A DNA stretch of 57,349 nucleotides from Clostridiales bacterium (GTDB taxonomy: Bacteria; Bacillota; Clostridia; Oscillospirales; Acutalibacteraceae): assembly GCA_019419895.1 (NCBI GenBank), contig JAHZIE010000006.1:1-57349 (forward strand). The letters are read 5' to 3'. How positions within the stretch are numbered: position 1 is the stretch's first letter; each line of letters starts with the position of its first letter. Of this stretch, positions 42,854 to 51,492 are shown piece by piece. The notes under the pieces were generated by a model. It had not been told where the DNA came from and searched no databases. It saw nothing but the letters and a program-made list of their open reading frames with translations. The translations under genes were made by a program, and so were the position numbers.

Positions 42854-43333
42854 ATTGCCCTTTGCGTATTACAAAATCTTTGGTAGCATCACGCTTTGGA
42901 GAAGACTTTTCTGAAGAAACAGGACCATTATAACGTAGTGCTATAATTTTACAAAGTCTTTTATTTTTGAATAATCTTGATTGAAAAATTGTCTTGGCCT
43001 GCAAAGGAAAGAAAGGACAAAGTTACTGGAAAATCAGAAAAATCCTTTTTATCATGAAACACTAGAAATATGACAAATGGTAGGGCCTGCCGAAATATGG
43101 GGGATCTGCATGATATCGCAGGGCGGAGAAACTATTAAAAACCGCATACGGGTAAACAGAAGAGATAGAAATGAAGCTGAAGCTTTCTCCCTGCTTGTTT
43201 TCTTTTTGGTCATGCATGTTCCATCAGGTTCTCTAGATTTTTCTCAGGATTGCTTTTTATGCCGGCAGTGGAACAAAAAAGAAAAAATGCTACAGGCTGG
43301 GTATCCCAGTATGCACTGACAATGAAAGCAAAA
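42854..43333. other. Gap after pnp, left edge of the accessory block
   Basis: About 480 bases, AT-rich, no supported gene. An imperfect ATTATA/TATAAT inverted repeat lies at 42931-42951. No integrase, att-like repeat or transposon end was recognised. Confidence 0.4.
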
Positions 43334-44134
43334 TCAGAAACCGATACGATGGAGCCAACCCGCAAGTAAAGAGGGCCATTGGTTTGTACCTTCAACCTCC
43401 TGCGCAATTCCAAGACCGTGGGCGCCGTCAGGAAAAATGTGCAGTTCATAAGGAATTTTCTTTTTTTGAAGGGCTAAGGCCATTTGCAGGCTGTTTTCTA
43501 CAGGAACGCTGACATCAGCCGCGGTATGCCACAGAAATACCGGAGGCATATCTTCCCTAACGCTGCATTCTCCAGAGAGTTCAGCCCATAGGGCGGGATT
43601 TTCCTCTTTTCCCAGAAGATTCTCCCTGGAACCGACGTGGCCGTATTCCAGCAGGCTTATTACAGCATAGCATAAAATGCCGCAGTTTGGCCGGGAGCTG
43701 ACGTGGTCGATCTCATCCCCCGATTCCTCTCCATAATCAAAGTGCTCCAAAGCGGAAACTGTAAGATGACCTCCGGCAGAAAAGCCTAGAATTCCGATTT
43801 TTTCGGGATCAATCCCAAAACGCTGGGCATGATAGCGGACATACCGGATGGCACGTTTTGCGTCCGTCAATTCCGCGGGATGATGATAAGGTGTGACACG
43901 GTAGTTCAGAACAAAGGCGCTGATTCCGTTGCTGTTGAGCATTTCGGCGATGGGAGCGCCCTCATGATCAGCACGTATGGCATAAGCGCCTCCCGGACAG
44001 ACGATAACACAGCTATTTCCTTTCCCGGGCAGCAGAAACGGGGTGATGGATGGGGCTTCCTGACCGTAGGAAGGCTCAAAAAAGGGAGGTTCCTTCGGCC
44101 ATAGATATTCTTTTGGCTGTTGTGTGTTTTGCAT
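43334..44134 (-). CDS. Alpha/beta hydrolase, BD-FAE/acetyl-xylan-esterase-like
   Basis: A 266-residue cytoplasmic esterase-type hydrolase. It shows the oxyanion sequence CPGGAY (near 46-51), the nucleophile elbow GFSAGG with S119, acid D207 (HTAADVSVP) and H239 (PDGAHGLG), a complete catalytic triad. Such enzymes in carbohydrate loci often remove acetyl groups from imported sugars. The start at 44134 is preceded by AAAGGA nine bases upstream, better than an in-frame ATG at 44152. No signal peptide is present, so it acts inside the cell. It stands alone, 1.7 kb from the transporter cluster on the same strand. Confidence 0.88.
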   Translation of the reverse strand: MQNTQQPKEYLWPKEPPFFEPSYGQEAPSITPFLLPGKGNSCVIVCPGGAYAIRADHEGAPIAEMLNSNGISAFVLNYRVTPYHHPAELTDAKRAIRYVRYHAQRFGIDPEKIGILGFSAGGHLTVSALEHFDYGEESGDEIDHVSSRPNCGILCYAVISLLEYGHVGSRENLLGKEENPALWAELSGECSVREDMPPVFLWHTAADVSVPVENSLQMALALQKKKIPYELHIFPDGAHGLGIAQEVEGTNQWPSLLAGWLHRIGF

Positions 44135-44558
44135 TTTAGTCAATCCTTTCATATGGGATAAATTTATTTTGTGGCCATGTGACTTATTACCGTTGGAAAT
44201 GGAAACTTTTAATATTCGCTGAAAGAAAAATTGTTTATCTCAGATGATCGTACCTGGTTCCTGAACGCTATGAGGTAAAGCTCCGGGAATACGTCCCTGT
44301 TTTATGAAGTAGACCAGAAAGCGATGCCGAATTTTTTAATAGGATTATTTTAAAAACTCAAAGCGAAAAGAATGCCGCTAGAGGAGAAAATCCGCCCTTC
44401 CGTCCTATTTTACCGTGAAACTGGGAGATTTTCCTGTTCCAGAAATTTGGATGAAATGGAATTGTAGAAGAGAAGGATATGACGCTGAGAATAGAATCAT
44501 TGAGGAAGATGTGATAAAATAAGAAATAAACAATAAAAAACTATATAGGAGGGTCATT
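44135..44558. other. Divergent gap between esterase and YjbR genes
   Basis: About 420 bases without a supported gene; promoters of both flanking genes must lie here but none is clear. Confidence 0.35.
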
Positions 44559-45236
44559 ATGACGGATCTCCTTCAGGATATTTTTAAAAACAGAAAAGCC
44601 AGTCCGGAAAAACTTCTTCTCTTTGGCTTTGAAGAAAAAGACGGCAGTTATATATACAGCCGAACTCTTGAAAACAGCGGCCTCAAGTTGACCGTCCGTA
44701 TTGGAAAGCAAGGGGGGATTATGTCGGAGGTGGTAGATACTTCCATTCATGAACCCTATACTCTCCATCTGGTGGACAGTGCGTCCGGAAGCTTTGTAGG
44801 AAGAGTAAAAGGCTGGTACCAGGACAGTCTCATAGAAATCGCGGAAAAATGTTTTGAAGCGGATGTATTCCAATCAAGACAGGCCAAAGAAATCATCTCT
44901 TATATTAGAAAAAAGTATGGGGATGAACTGGAATTTTTGTGGATGAAGCATCCGGACAACGCAATTTGGCGGAGAAAGGACACGCGAACATGGTATGGCG
45001 CCCTTCTTACTGTCTCGAAACGCAAGCTGGGATTGGAAGATGATGATATGGCGGAGATTGTCGATCTGCGCATTCAGCCGGAGGAGCTGGAGGCTTTGAT
45101 CGACGGACAACGGTACTACCCAGGCTACCATATGAATAAAAAGCACTGGTTTACCATGCGTCTGGATGGTTCTGTACCCATAAAGGAGATTTGCCGCAGG
45201 ATAGACGAGAGCTATCGACTGGCGGGAAAAAAGTGA
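44559..45236 (+). CDS. MmcQ/YjbR family protein (two-domain form)
   Basis: A 225-residue protein whose C-terminal half (about 105-222) is the MmcQ/YjbR CyaY-like domain: FLWMKHPDNAIWRRKDTRTWYGALL, KLGLEDDDMAEIVDLRI and YPGYHMNKKHWFTMRLDG. The N-terminal 100 residues (KNRKASPEKLLLFGFEEKDGSY) form the additional domain seen in longer members. The family is often labelled DNA-binding, but no biochemical role is firmly known. An ideal GGAGGG site precedes the ATG. It lies between the esterase and the transporter cluster and points away from both. Confidence 0.85.
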   Translation: MTDLLQDIFKNRKASPEKLLLFGFEEKDGSYIYSRTLENSGLKLTVRIGKQGGIMSEVVDTSIHEPYTLHLVDSASGSFVGRVKGWYQDSLIEIAEKCFEADVFQSRQAKEIISYIRKKYGDELEFLWMKHPDNAIWRRKDTRTWYGALLTVSKRKLGLEDDDMAEIVDLRIQPEELEALIDGQRYYPGYHMNKKHWFTMRLDGSVPIKEICRRIDESYRLAGKK

Positions 45237-45740
45237 GCTGACTGCGGAAAAATACAGGGGAGGAAAAAGAGAAGACGCGGTAACGGGCTCCTTTCTCAGA
45301 GGTGACGAAATCTGTTAATAATGATACATCCGGGAAAGGAATCAATGCCAGTCAGAGGGAGCCGTTTGTTCTCACTTTAGGTTTTGTAGCAGCTTCTGCC
45401 ATACGATGTACGATGAAATGAAAGCCGTCAGTTTGCAGGGATTCCCTGGAAACTGACCAACAGATCAATGCTGTTTCAGGGCTTTTATAAGGCCTGGATT
45501 CGCCGAAATCTGACTTTAAACAATAGAATTCCCTTTTGTGGAAAACACAACCAAGAAAGCAGGAAGACTCCACAGAAGCGGCGGTTCTTTTAGAATACCA
45601 TAAAACAGAGAATAATTCCAGGGGGATAAATGGATGACAGCACTGATTCGAACCGCTTGGGAAGGGTCTGAAATACGTGAGGATGATTTTTTTACCTTTT
45701 AAGGGGGGAACTTTTCATAAGAAAAGATTAAGGAAAAAGG
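45237..45740. other. Gap between YjbR gene and the URO-D gene terminator
   Basis: About 500 bases between convergent genes. No gene could be supported on either strand. Confidence 0.4.
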
Positions 45741-45783
45741 AAAAACCCCCGCCGGTGTCCAGGAGGGGGGATACCGGCAGGGT
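45741..45783 (-). terminator. Terminator of the accessory transporter/URO-D cluster
   Basis: CTGCCGGT/ACCGGCGG arms with a C-rich loop; on the reverse strand a TTTTTCCTTTTT run follows. It lies 28 bases past the last gene of the cluster. Confidence 0.85.
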
Positions 45784-45811
45784 ATAATATCCTCACGCCC
45801 AGGGAGGCCCT

Positions 45812-46957
45812 CTACCCTGTTTTGAGAGGATATTTGCCATAGGTTTTTGCGGTTTCAATCATAGCGAAGATATTTTCGTCAGGGGTATCCCGTCCGCATT
45901 GGTCGCCGGTGGAGAGGATAAACCTTCCGCCCCGGGCCGCGTCGTCGATAGCTTTTCGGCTGGCCGCAGCTACTTTTTCGGGAGAGCCCAGCAGCATGAC
46001 ATCGGTGGTGTGCAGATTTCCCTTCAGAACCAGTTTTTGGCCGAATTGCTCTTTCAGGGCTTTTAGATTGCAGTTTCCCATAGGAGGCGGTTCCAAGGGA
46101 TCAATCACTGTGAGATCGGTTTCTTCCGCACAGATTTTTACAAGTTCAGCCTCGGGGCCGCAGCTGTGTACATGGGAGGGAATTCCGTTTTCTTTGCACA
46201 GCCGTGTTATGGTGCGGACGATTGGCAGTCCTAATTCCCTGAACATTTCCGGTGACTGGAAAACCAGGGTGCCGGAGGCGCCGGTACAGATGAAGTCCGG
46301 TTTAACCTCCAGGCTCATGAGCCGGTTAAATCGTTTGACATAATATTCCAAGCGCCGGTCCCGTAGATCTTCATATTTTTCCGGATTGTCATAATAATCG
46401 TAAATTGCCTGTTCACTGTTGACCAGCAGACTGGTTCCGCACGAGATCCCAATAAGGCCGCGCTCCCCTATTTCTTCCTTTGCCAGGCGGAGAAGGGAAG
46501 CGCCGGAGGGATAGCTGCTCCGTTTTTCCACCTTTTTCCATGAAATGGGGATTTCATCCAGCCCCAGCAGGCGGTAATCTCTGTTGACGGGGGGATTTTC
46601 ACTGGTATAGATTCGGACAGAATCATTCCAAAATAGCTTTCCAGCGGCGGAGCGGGCCCTGCGGGTGATGACCCGGTCCGGACTTTCGCTGATAATATAT
46701 TCCTGCTGCTCCAGCGTCCCAGCATCCAGATCGTCAAACCATACAGGAAGGCTGCCGTCCATAAGGGCGTCAAAGCCGAAGTATTTCACACAATCCAGGT
46801 AGGCGCGCCAGAGGGGGATTTCTTCATATAAATAGATGTCGATGAGGCTTTTTCCCGTCATTCTTGCCGGAATCATATTGGAGGTGTCGGGAGAGACGGG
46901 AACATGATCGGGAATTCCTCCCCGAAGAACAGTGTTTAATCGTTCTCGCGCAGTCAT
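45812..46957 (-). CDS. Uroporphyrinogen decarboxylase family protein, MtaA-like with zinc ligands
   Basis: A 381-residue TIM-barrel protein of the URO-D/MtaA superfamily. It keeps the zinc ligand set of corrinoid and coenzyme M methyltransferases: H264-S-C266 in HVHSCGPEAE and C354 in STGDQCGRDTP, so a methyl-transfer role is more likely than porphyrin decarboxylation. The start MTARERLNTVLRGGIPDHVPV is typical. AAAGGATG lies before the ATG. It is the last gene of the reverse cluster, 32 bases after its paralog. No corrinoid protein or reactivase gene is nearby, so partner and substrate remain unknown. Confidence 0.87.
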   Translation of the reverse strand: MTARERLNTVLRGGIPDHVPVSPDTSNMIPARMTGKSLIDIYLYEEIPLWRAYLDCVKYFGFDALMDGSLPVWFDDLDAGTLEQQEYIISESPDRVITRRARSAAGKLFWNDSVRIYTSENPPVNRDYRLLGLDEIPISWKKVEKRSSYPSGASLLRLAKEEIGERGLIGISCGTSLLVNSEQAIYDYYDNPEKYEDLRDRRLEYYVKRFNRLMSLEVKPDFICTGASGTLVFQSPEMFRELGLPIVRTITRLCKENGIPSHVHSCGPEAELVKICAEETDLTVIDPLEPPPMGNCNLKALKEQFGQKLVLKGNLHTTDVMLLGSPEKVAAASRKAIDDAARGGRFILSTGDQCGRDTPDENIFAMIETAKTYGKYPLKTG

Positions 46958-46989
46958 GAAGCAGCATCCTTTCTGAAAGAGGATGATAA

Positions 46990-48072
46990 TTATCCTGTGA
47001 TGGAACAGGTGATCCGGCAGAGATCTTTCCGTTGGGAGAGGGCGGCGCAGTCCCTTTCGGACAAAGGATAGGATACAAAAGCCAGCGGACGCTCCCCCCG
47101 CAGGGCAGCCGCCTTTTCCAGAAGAGAAAGTCCATACTGTTCCTTTTTGCTCTCAACGTATCCAAAATTAAGGCCGCAAAGGCCGTCTGTCTGAATCAGC
47201 TCCGGCAGCCAGACAGTGTCGGCGCCACAGTAATGGACAGAGGCTCCTCCCAGGGCGTCGATAATACGACGGATGTAGGGGAGAGAAAATTCTAAATAGT
47301 GTTCTTTCCCAAGGGTGACTGAGCTATCGTCTCGGATGACGGCAAGGCCAGGATAGATAGTATTCCAGTGATAGCAACAGCCGGAAAGATCGCTTTTGAC
47401 GACGGGAAGCATCCGTTTCAGAAATGCGATATAAGTGCGTGTGACTGTTCCTAAAAGGGCATGAACAAAGGCAGGGTCGTCATAAAGGGCGAAATAAATC
47501 CCGTTGTCATACAGCAGATGAAGAACGTCAAACGGCCCCTGTAAATCGGCATGGGCATAGTGGATACATCTGCTCAGCTTAGGATAAGGAGAAAGAGCGC
47601 GGGTGAAAAAATCGTAGGTTTCCATTACCCGATCCCCCAAACCAGCGTCCAGAGGGGCGGTATCCTGATCCGCAAAGGCGGCCAACTCTTTTTCCCCGAT
47701 AGGTCCACTCCATGGAAGCTCGTTGGGATCTACATATCGGATTTCCGAACCGAAGAGGGAGGGGAGAATCCCGGTCCCGTAGTTGGGGCGGATGGAAGGA
47801 ATGGCTTCCATAGGGCGGCTGAGGATGACGCCGCAGAGGCCGCACAGCTCATTGTAAAGCATCACCTGAAAATCCCGCGCCCCTTCCTCCAGGGTCAAAC
47901 GGTGAAAAGGAGATTCTGCTTTTGAAGAGAGACATTGTGACACACAGACTGGAGGACTGCCTTTTTCTAAGCAGCCGACAACGCGGCCGCGGGCGTTGGC
48001 CAGAGCTTCCTCATCCAGCTTTTCCTCCAAAAATTCCAGAAGTCTCTGTAGGGGGGAGAAGGGTTTCATCAT
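46990..48072 (-). CDS. Uroporphyrinogen decarboxylase family protein, second paralog
   Basis: A 360-residue URO-D-superfamily protein, only distantly similar to its neighbour. H280-Y-C282 in VHYCGADT preserves the HxC zinc pair, but the C-terminal cysteine motif of the neighbour (GDQCG) is missing: the end reads FVSYPLSERDCAALSQRKDLCRITC, where another cysteine could substitute. The start at 48072 is set by GGAAGGAG just upstream; an ATG at 48114 lacks one. It may pair with the adjacent protein as a heterodimer or act on a separate substrate; this is inference. The upstream neighbour is the ADP-ribosylglycohydrolase gene, 115 bases away. Confidence 0.82.
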   Translation of the reverse strand: MMKPFSPLQRLLEFLEEKLDEEALANARGRVVGCLEKGSPPVCVSQCLSSKAESPFHRLTLEEGARDFQVMLYNELCGLCGVILSRPMEAIPSIRPNYGTGILPSLFGSEIRYVDPNELPWSGPIGEKELAAFADQDTAPLDAGLGDRVMETYDFFTRALSPYPKLSRCIHYAHADLQGPFDVLHLLYDNGIYFALYDDPAFVHALLGTVTRTYIAFLKRMLPVVKSDLSGCCYHWNTIYPGLAVIRDDSSVTLGKEHYLEFSLPYIRRIIDALGGASVHYCGADTVWLPELIQTDGLCGLNFGYVESKKEQYGLSLLEKAAALRGERPLAFVSYPLSERDCAALSQRKDLCRITCSITG

Positions 48073-48187
48073 GATTCTCCTTCCAAGCTTTTTTGCATAT
48101 TGAAACGTATCCAAAGGTTACCTGCGGGAATTTATAAACCGTCCGCCATGGTGGAGAAATTATCCCCAAAAGAAAGTATGCCTATAA

Positions 48188-49528
48188 TCATAACTGCGCG
48201 TAGGTTTTTTCCGCAAGCTCCTTTACAGTGACGTCTGTATAGCCGATAATTGTTGTGAAAAGACGGCTGTGGAAGGTTTCATACCAATAGGGATCGATTC
48301 CGCTTTTTCCCCGGCAGAGCCCTATGATGGAGCCGATGGTGGCGCCGTTACAGTCAGTGTCGAAAGCGGCCTCCACGGCGAGACAGATAGCCTTGCCCAA
48401 ATCCCCGTCGCAGTAGAGGAGGGCGGCTGTCACAATCATGGCGTTGGGAATGGTATGACACCATTCGTGGGCGTCGTATTCGTTATATAACGTATGAATG
48501 GAGTCGATCACTTGTACAGCGGTTTTCCCGGCGTGGAACCAGCTGATCAGCGCGTCGATATCCCGCCGCAGGCGGCATTTAGCGGGGATTTGCGCTAGTC
48601 CGGCCTGGATAATCAGCATTTCATCGCTGGTCACGGCTGCCGCGGCGATCATGGCGGAAATCATCATTTCGCCGTAGATGCCGTTATGGACATGGGAAAT
48701 GCTGGCGTCCCGCCAAGCATATTCCGCGGCCAGCTCAGGATCGCCCGGGCAGATGTAGCCGAAGAAATCTCCACGGATTTGGGCGCCAATCCGCTCCCGG
48801 TAAGGATTTTGATAAGAGGCGGTTTCCGGAGGAAGCAGCCCGGAGGCGGCGTTGCGGTAGGCAACCCGTTCAGCGGTACAGGTGGAAAGCATGGGAATCC
48901 AGGACATCCATCCCTCCAAGACATCGTCCGGTGTAAAGTTTCTGCCATAATTTTCTATCAGCTTGAGGGTAAAGACGGTGTAATTGGTGTCGTCGTCCAC
49001 CGGGGAGGCATCCTCCAGCCGATCAATCCAGAAACGGTTTTCAAACCAGTTGGAATCCAGCCCTAGGCTTTCGCCAAAATGCTCCGGCATGGAAGCTCGG
49101 TCGATATACCGGGAAAGGGGACGGTTTCCTGTTTGGCGGGTGATGGCGTCAATCTGGGAACGCTTGAGACCCTCGGTGGGTTTCCCCAGCAGACAGCCGG
49201 CAATACGGCCTATCCATGCGCCTTCCAGCTGATCCATATACCCATCCGGGGTAAAGGAAGGCAGCTTCGGTATGTTCCCAGGTCTTGCGGCACGAATGGA
49301 AGCCAGATCATTCGGCTCCACATAGGGAAAATCAGGTCGCATAGGGGCTGTCCGGAGCTTTTGGCCGATGAGGGAGGCGATGTCTTCTACATTGTGGGAA
49401 GGGGCCGCGGAGGAAACGGCGGCGCAGATCTCTTTCAGATATTCAACGTCACGTCCTTCTTCCCAGCTTTCTTTCCAGTCGACGCTCAAGGCGTTGGCGT
49501 AACGAATCCATTTTTGCGTTTTCAGCAT
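48188..49528 (-). CDS. ADP-ribosylglycohydrolase family protein
   Basis: A 446-residue member of the ADP-ribosylglycohydrolase (DraG/ARH) fold, cleaving an N- or O-glycosidic bond with a binuclear Mg centre. Metal-binding motifs are DDDTNYT (residues 178-184) and DTDCNGATIGSIIG (D390, D392). The catalytic domain starts near residue 95 (QLEGAWIGRIAGCLLGKPTEG); the first 95 residues are an extension of unknown function. In sugar-transport loci such proteins probably act on small glycosides or nucleosides rather than ADP-ribosylated proteins. AAAGGA precedes the ATG. It follows the permease genes by 23 bases, so it is surely in the operon. Confidence 0.88.
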   Translation of the reverse strand: MLKTQKWIRYANALSVDWKESWEEGRDVEYLKEICAAVSSAAPSHNVEDIASLIGQKLRTAPMRPDFPYVEPNDLASIRAARPGNIPKLPSFTPDGYMDQLEGAWIGRIAGCLLGKPTEGLKRSQIDAITRQTGNRPLSRYIDRASMPEHFGESLGLDSNWFENRFWIDRLEDASPVDDDTNYTVFTLKLIENYGRNFTPDDVLEGWMSWIPMLSTCTAERVAYRNAASGLLPPETASYQNPYRERIGAQIRGDFFGYICPGDPELAAEYAWRDASISHVHNGIYGEMMISAMIAAAAVTSDEMLIIQAGLAQIPAKCRLRRDIDALISWFHAGKTAVQVIDSIHTLYNEYDAHEWCHTIPNAMIVTAALLYCDGDLGKAICLAVEAAFDTDCNGATIGSIIGLCRGKSGIDPYWYETFHSRLFTTIIGYTDVTVKELAEKTYAQL

Positions 49529-49551
49529 AATTAATTCCTTTCTGTGGAGAA

Positions 49552-50469
49552 TCAGCCCTTGATGGAGCCTATCATCACACCCTTGACAAAGTATTTCTGT
49601 ACAAAAGGATAAACCACCAAAATTGGAACAGTGGCTACAACAATCAGGGAATATTTAAGCACGTCGGCGGTGTGGGCCATGGCAATCTGCATTTCCGGAT
49701 CCATGACCATGGAAAGATCCACCTTATTCATAATCAATATTTCTCTCAAAATGATTTGCAGGGGATATTTGTTCGGATCGTTGAGATAAATCATGGCGCT
49801 GAAATAGGAATTCCAGTGGCCTACCGCGGAAAAGAGGGCGATGACGGCGATGACCGCCTTGGAAAGGGGCAGTACCATGGAAAAAAAGTACCTTGCGTCA
49901 CTGCATCCGTCAATGCTTGCGGCCTCATATAATTCATAGGGGATGCTGGACTGGATGAAGGTGCGAGCTACGATCATATTGTAAACCGACAGGGCACCGG
50001 GAAGAACCATTGCCCCGATATTATCCATCAGCCCAAGCTGGAGAACCTGGATGTAGGAGGGAATCATTCCTCCGCTGAAAAACATGGTAAAGGTGAAAAG
50101 AAACATCAGAGCGCCACGGCCCTTGAGCTTTCTGCTTGCCAAAGGATAGGCGGCGATCATTACCATAAAAACGTTGATGGCGGTTCCCACCAGAGTATAA
50201 ACCACCGTGTTGAAAAAGGAATGGACGACATCAGGATTGCGGAAAACGGCATCGTAGCCTTCCAGACTAAACTCCACCGGCCACAGCAGCACCTTTCCGG
50301 TGGCGACAGCGTCGCCGGAGGAAAAGGAGGCGGAAAGAACAAAGATGATGGGGTAAGCGACAATCAGGAGAAGGAATCCCAGTATGACAGCCGAAATAGT
50401 GTAATAAACTGTATCTGATCTGGGATTGCGAACCCGCATGGGACGGTTTTGACTTTTTACTTGTTCCAT
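49552..50469 (-). CDS. Carbohydrate ABC transporter permease, LplC/MalG type
   Basis: Inner-membrane permease, 305 residues, six predicted helices, with the MalG-type EAA loop ELYEAASIDGCSDARYFFSMVLPLSKA. FSGGMIPSYIQVLQLGLMDN and the end VQKYFVKGVMIGSIKG are typical of the LplC/YtcP group. The start at 50469 (MEQVKSQNRP) has GAGGAGG upstream; a longer frame to 50502 overlaps the previous gene. No ATPase gene is present; such importers in Firmicutes share a housekeeping MsmX-type ATPase. Confidence 0.93.
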   Translation of the reverse strand: MEQVKSQNRPMRVRNPRSDTVYYTISAVILGFLLLIVAYPIIFVLSASFSSGDAVATGKVLLWPVEFSLEGYDAVFRNPDVVHSFFNTVVYTLVGTAINVFMVMIAAYPLASRKLKGRGALMFLFTFTMFFSGGMIPSYIQVLQLGLMDNIGAMVLPGALSVYNMIVARTFIQSSIPYELYEAASIDGCSDARYFFSMVLPLSKAVIAVIALFSAVGHWNSYFSAMIYLNDPNKYPLQIILREILIMNKVDLSMVMDPEMQIAMAHTADVLKYSLIVVATVPILVVYPFVQKYFVKGVMIGSIKG

Positions 50470-50482
50470 TCTGATCCTCCTC

Positions 50483-51430
50483 TCACCACAAGCTGGTTTC
50501 ACTGACTTTTTTAGAGATAAAGTTGACGATGATCAGGAGAATAAAATTGATGACGGAATTGAACAGCCCAATGGCGGTTGCAAAGGAATAATCTCCCGTG
50601 CCGATGACCATGCCCACCTTGTAAACATAGGTGGAGATCACTTCGCTGGCGCTGATGTTCAGGCTGTTCTGCATGAGGAATACCTTTTCAAATCCCACGC
50701 TCATCACTTTCCCGGCGGAAAGGATCAGCATGATGGTAGTGGTGGGAAGAATGGAAGGCAGATCGATATGCAGCACCCGGCGGAACCTGCTGGCTCCATC
50801 AATTTGGGCGGCTTCGTGAAGCTCCGTATCAACATTGCTTAGGGCGGCGATATAGATGATGCTGCTCCATCCGATGCTCTGCCAGATTCCGGACCAGACA
50901 TACAGATGGGGAAAGGCGGATGGCTCGGCAAACAGATCCTTCATAACGTTTCCAGTCAGATGGGTATAAATATTACCGATAGCGCCGGTACGGGGATTGA
51001 AGAGCTGCATCAGCATACCGACGATAACGACGGTGGAAATAAAGTGGGGAATATACGAGACGGTCTGAACTGTTTTCTTAAACCGGACCCCAGGAAAAGA
51101 ATTGAGTACAAGGGCCAGGATAATTGGCAGGGGGAAGGATACCAGCAGCCCATAAATGGAGAGAAAGAGGGTGTTAAACAGGATATCCCAGAATTGATAG
51201 GAATTAAAAAAACGCTCAAAGTTTTTCCAGCCTACCCATGGGCTGCCCCAGATGCCATCTTGAGGATTAAAATCGCGGAAGGCGATCTGCGCGCCGGCCA
51301 TGGGGATATAATCAAAAAGAATCAGATATATAATAGGCAAAAGCAAAAAGAGGTATAACTGCCAATGGGAAAGATAGTCCCGGCGAAACCGTTGACCCCA
51401 GCTTTTCTTTGCCGTGAGGGCCTGTTTCAA
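50483..51430 (-). CDS. ABC transporter permease, LplB type (TTG start)
   Basis: Partner permease, 315 residues, six helices, with EAA loop ELHEAAQIDGASRFRRVLHIDLPSI. The start region (QLYLFLLLPIIYLILFDYIPMAGAQIAFRDF) and KTVQTVSYIPHFISTVVIVGM are LplB hallmarks. Translation starts at TTG 51430 with GGAG nine bases upstream. It follows the solute-binding protein gene through a strong intergenic hairpin. The substrate is probably an oligosaccharide or glycoside, as for other LplABC/YtcQ systems. Confidence 0.93.
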   Translation of the reverse strand: MKQALTAKKSWGQRFRRDYLSHWQLYLFLLLPIIYLILFDYIPMAGAQIAFRDFNPQDGIWGSPWVGWKNFERFFNSYQFWDILFNTLFLSIYGLLVSFPLPIILALVLNSFPGVRFKKTVQTVSYIPHFISTVVIVGMLMQLFNPRTGAIGNIYTHLTGNVMKDLFAEPSAFPHLYVWSGIWQSIGWSSIIYIAALSNVDTELHEAAQIDGASRFRRVLHIDLPSILPTTTIMLILSAGKVMSVGFEKVFLMQNSLNISASEVISTYVYKVGMVIGTGDYSFATAIGLFNSVINFILLIIVNFISKKVSETSLW

Positions 51431-51451
51431 ATTCTTCGCTCCTTTCTTTTA

Positions 51452-51488
51452 TTTTTACCGGGCCGCCTGTGAACGGCCCGGTAAAAAT
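51452..51488 (-). other. Intercistronic hairpin between binding-protein and permease genes
   Basis: TTTTTACCGGGCC pairs with GGCCCGGTAAAAA around a ten-base loop. It lies four bases past the solute-binding protein stop. Such hairpins usually protect the 3' end of the binding-protein mRNA and reduce permease expression. Confidence 0.8.
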
Positions 51489-51492
51489 ATGA

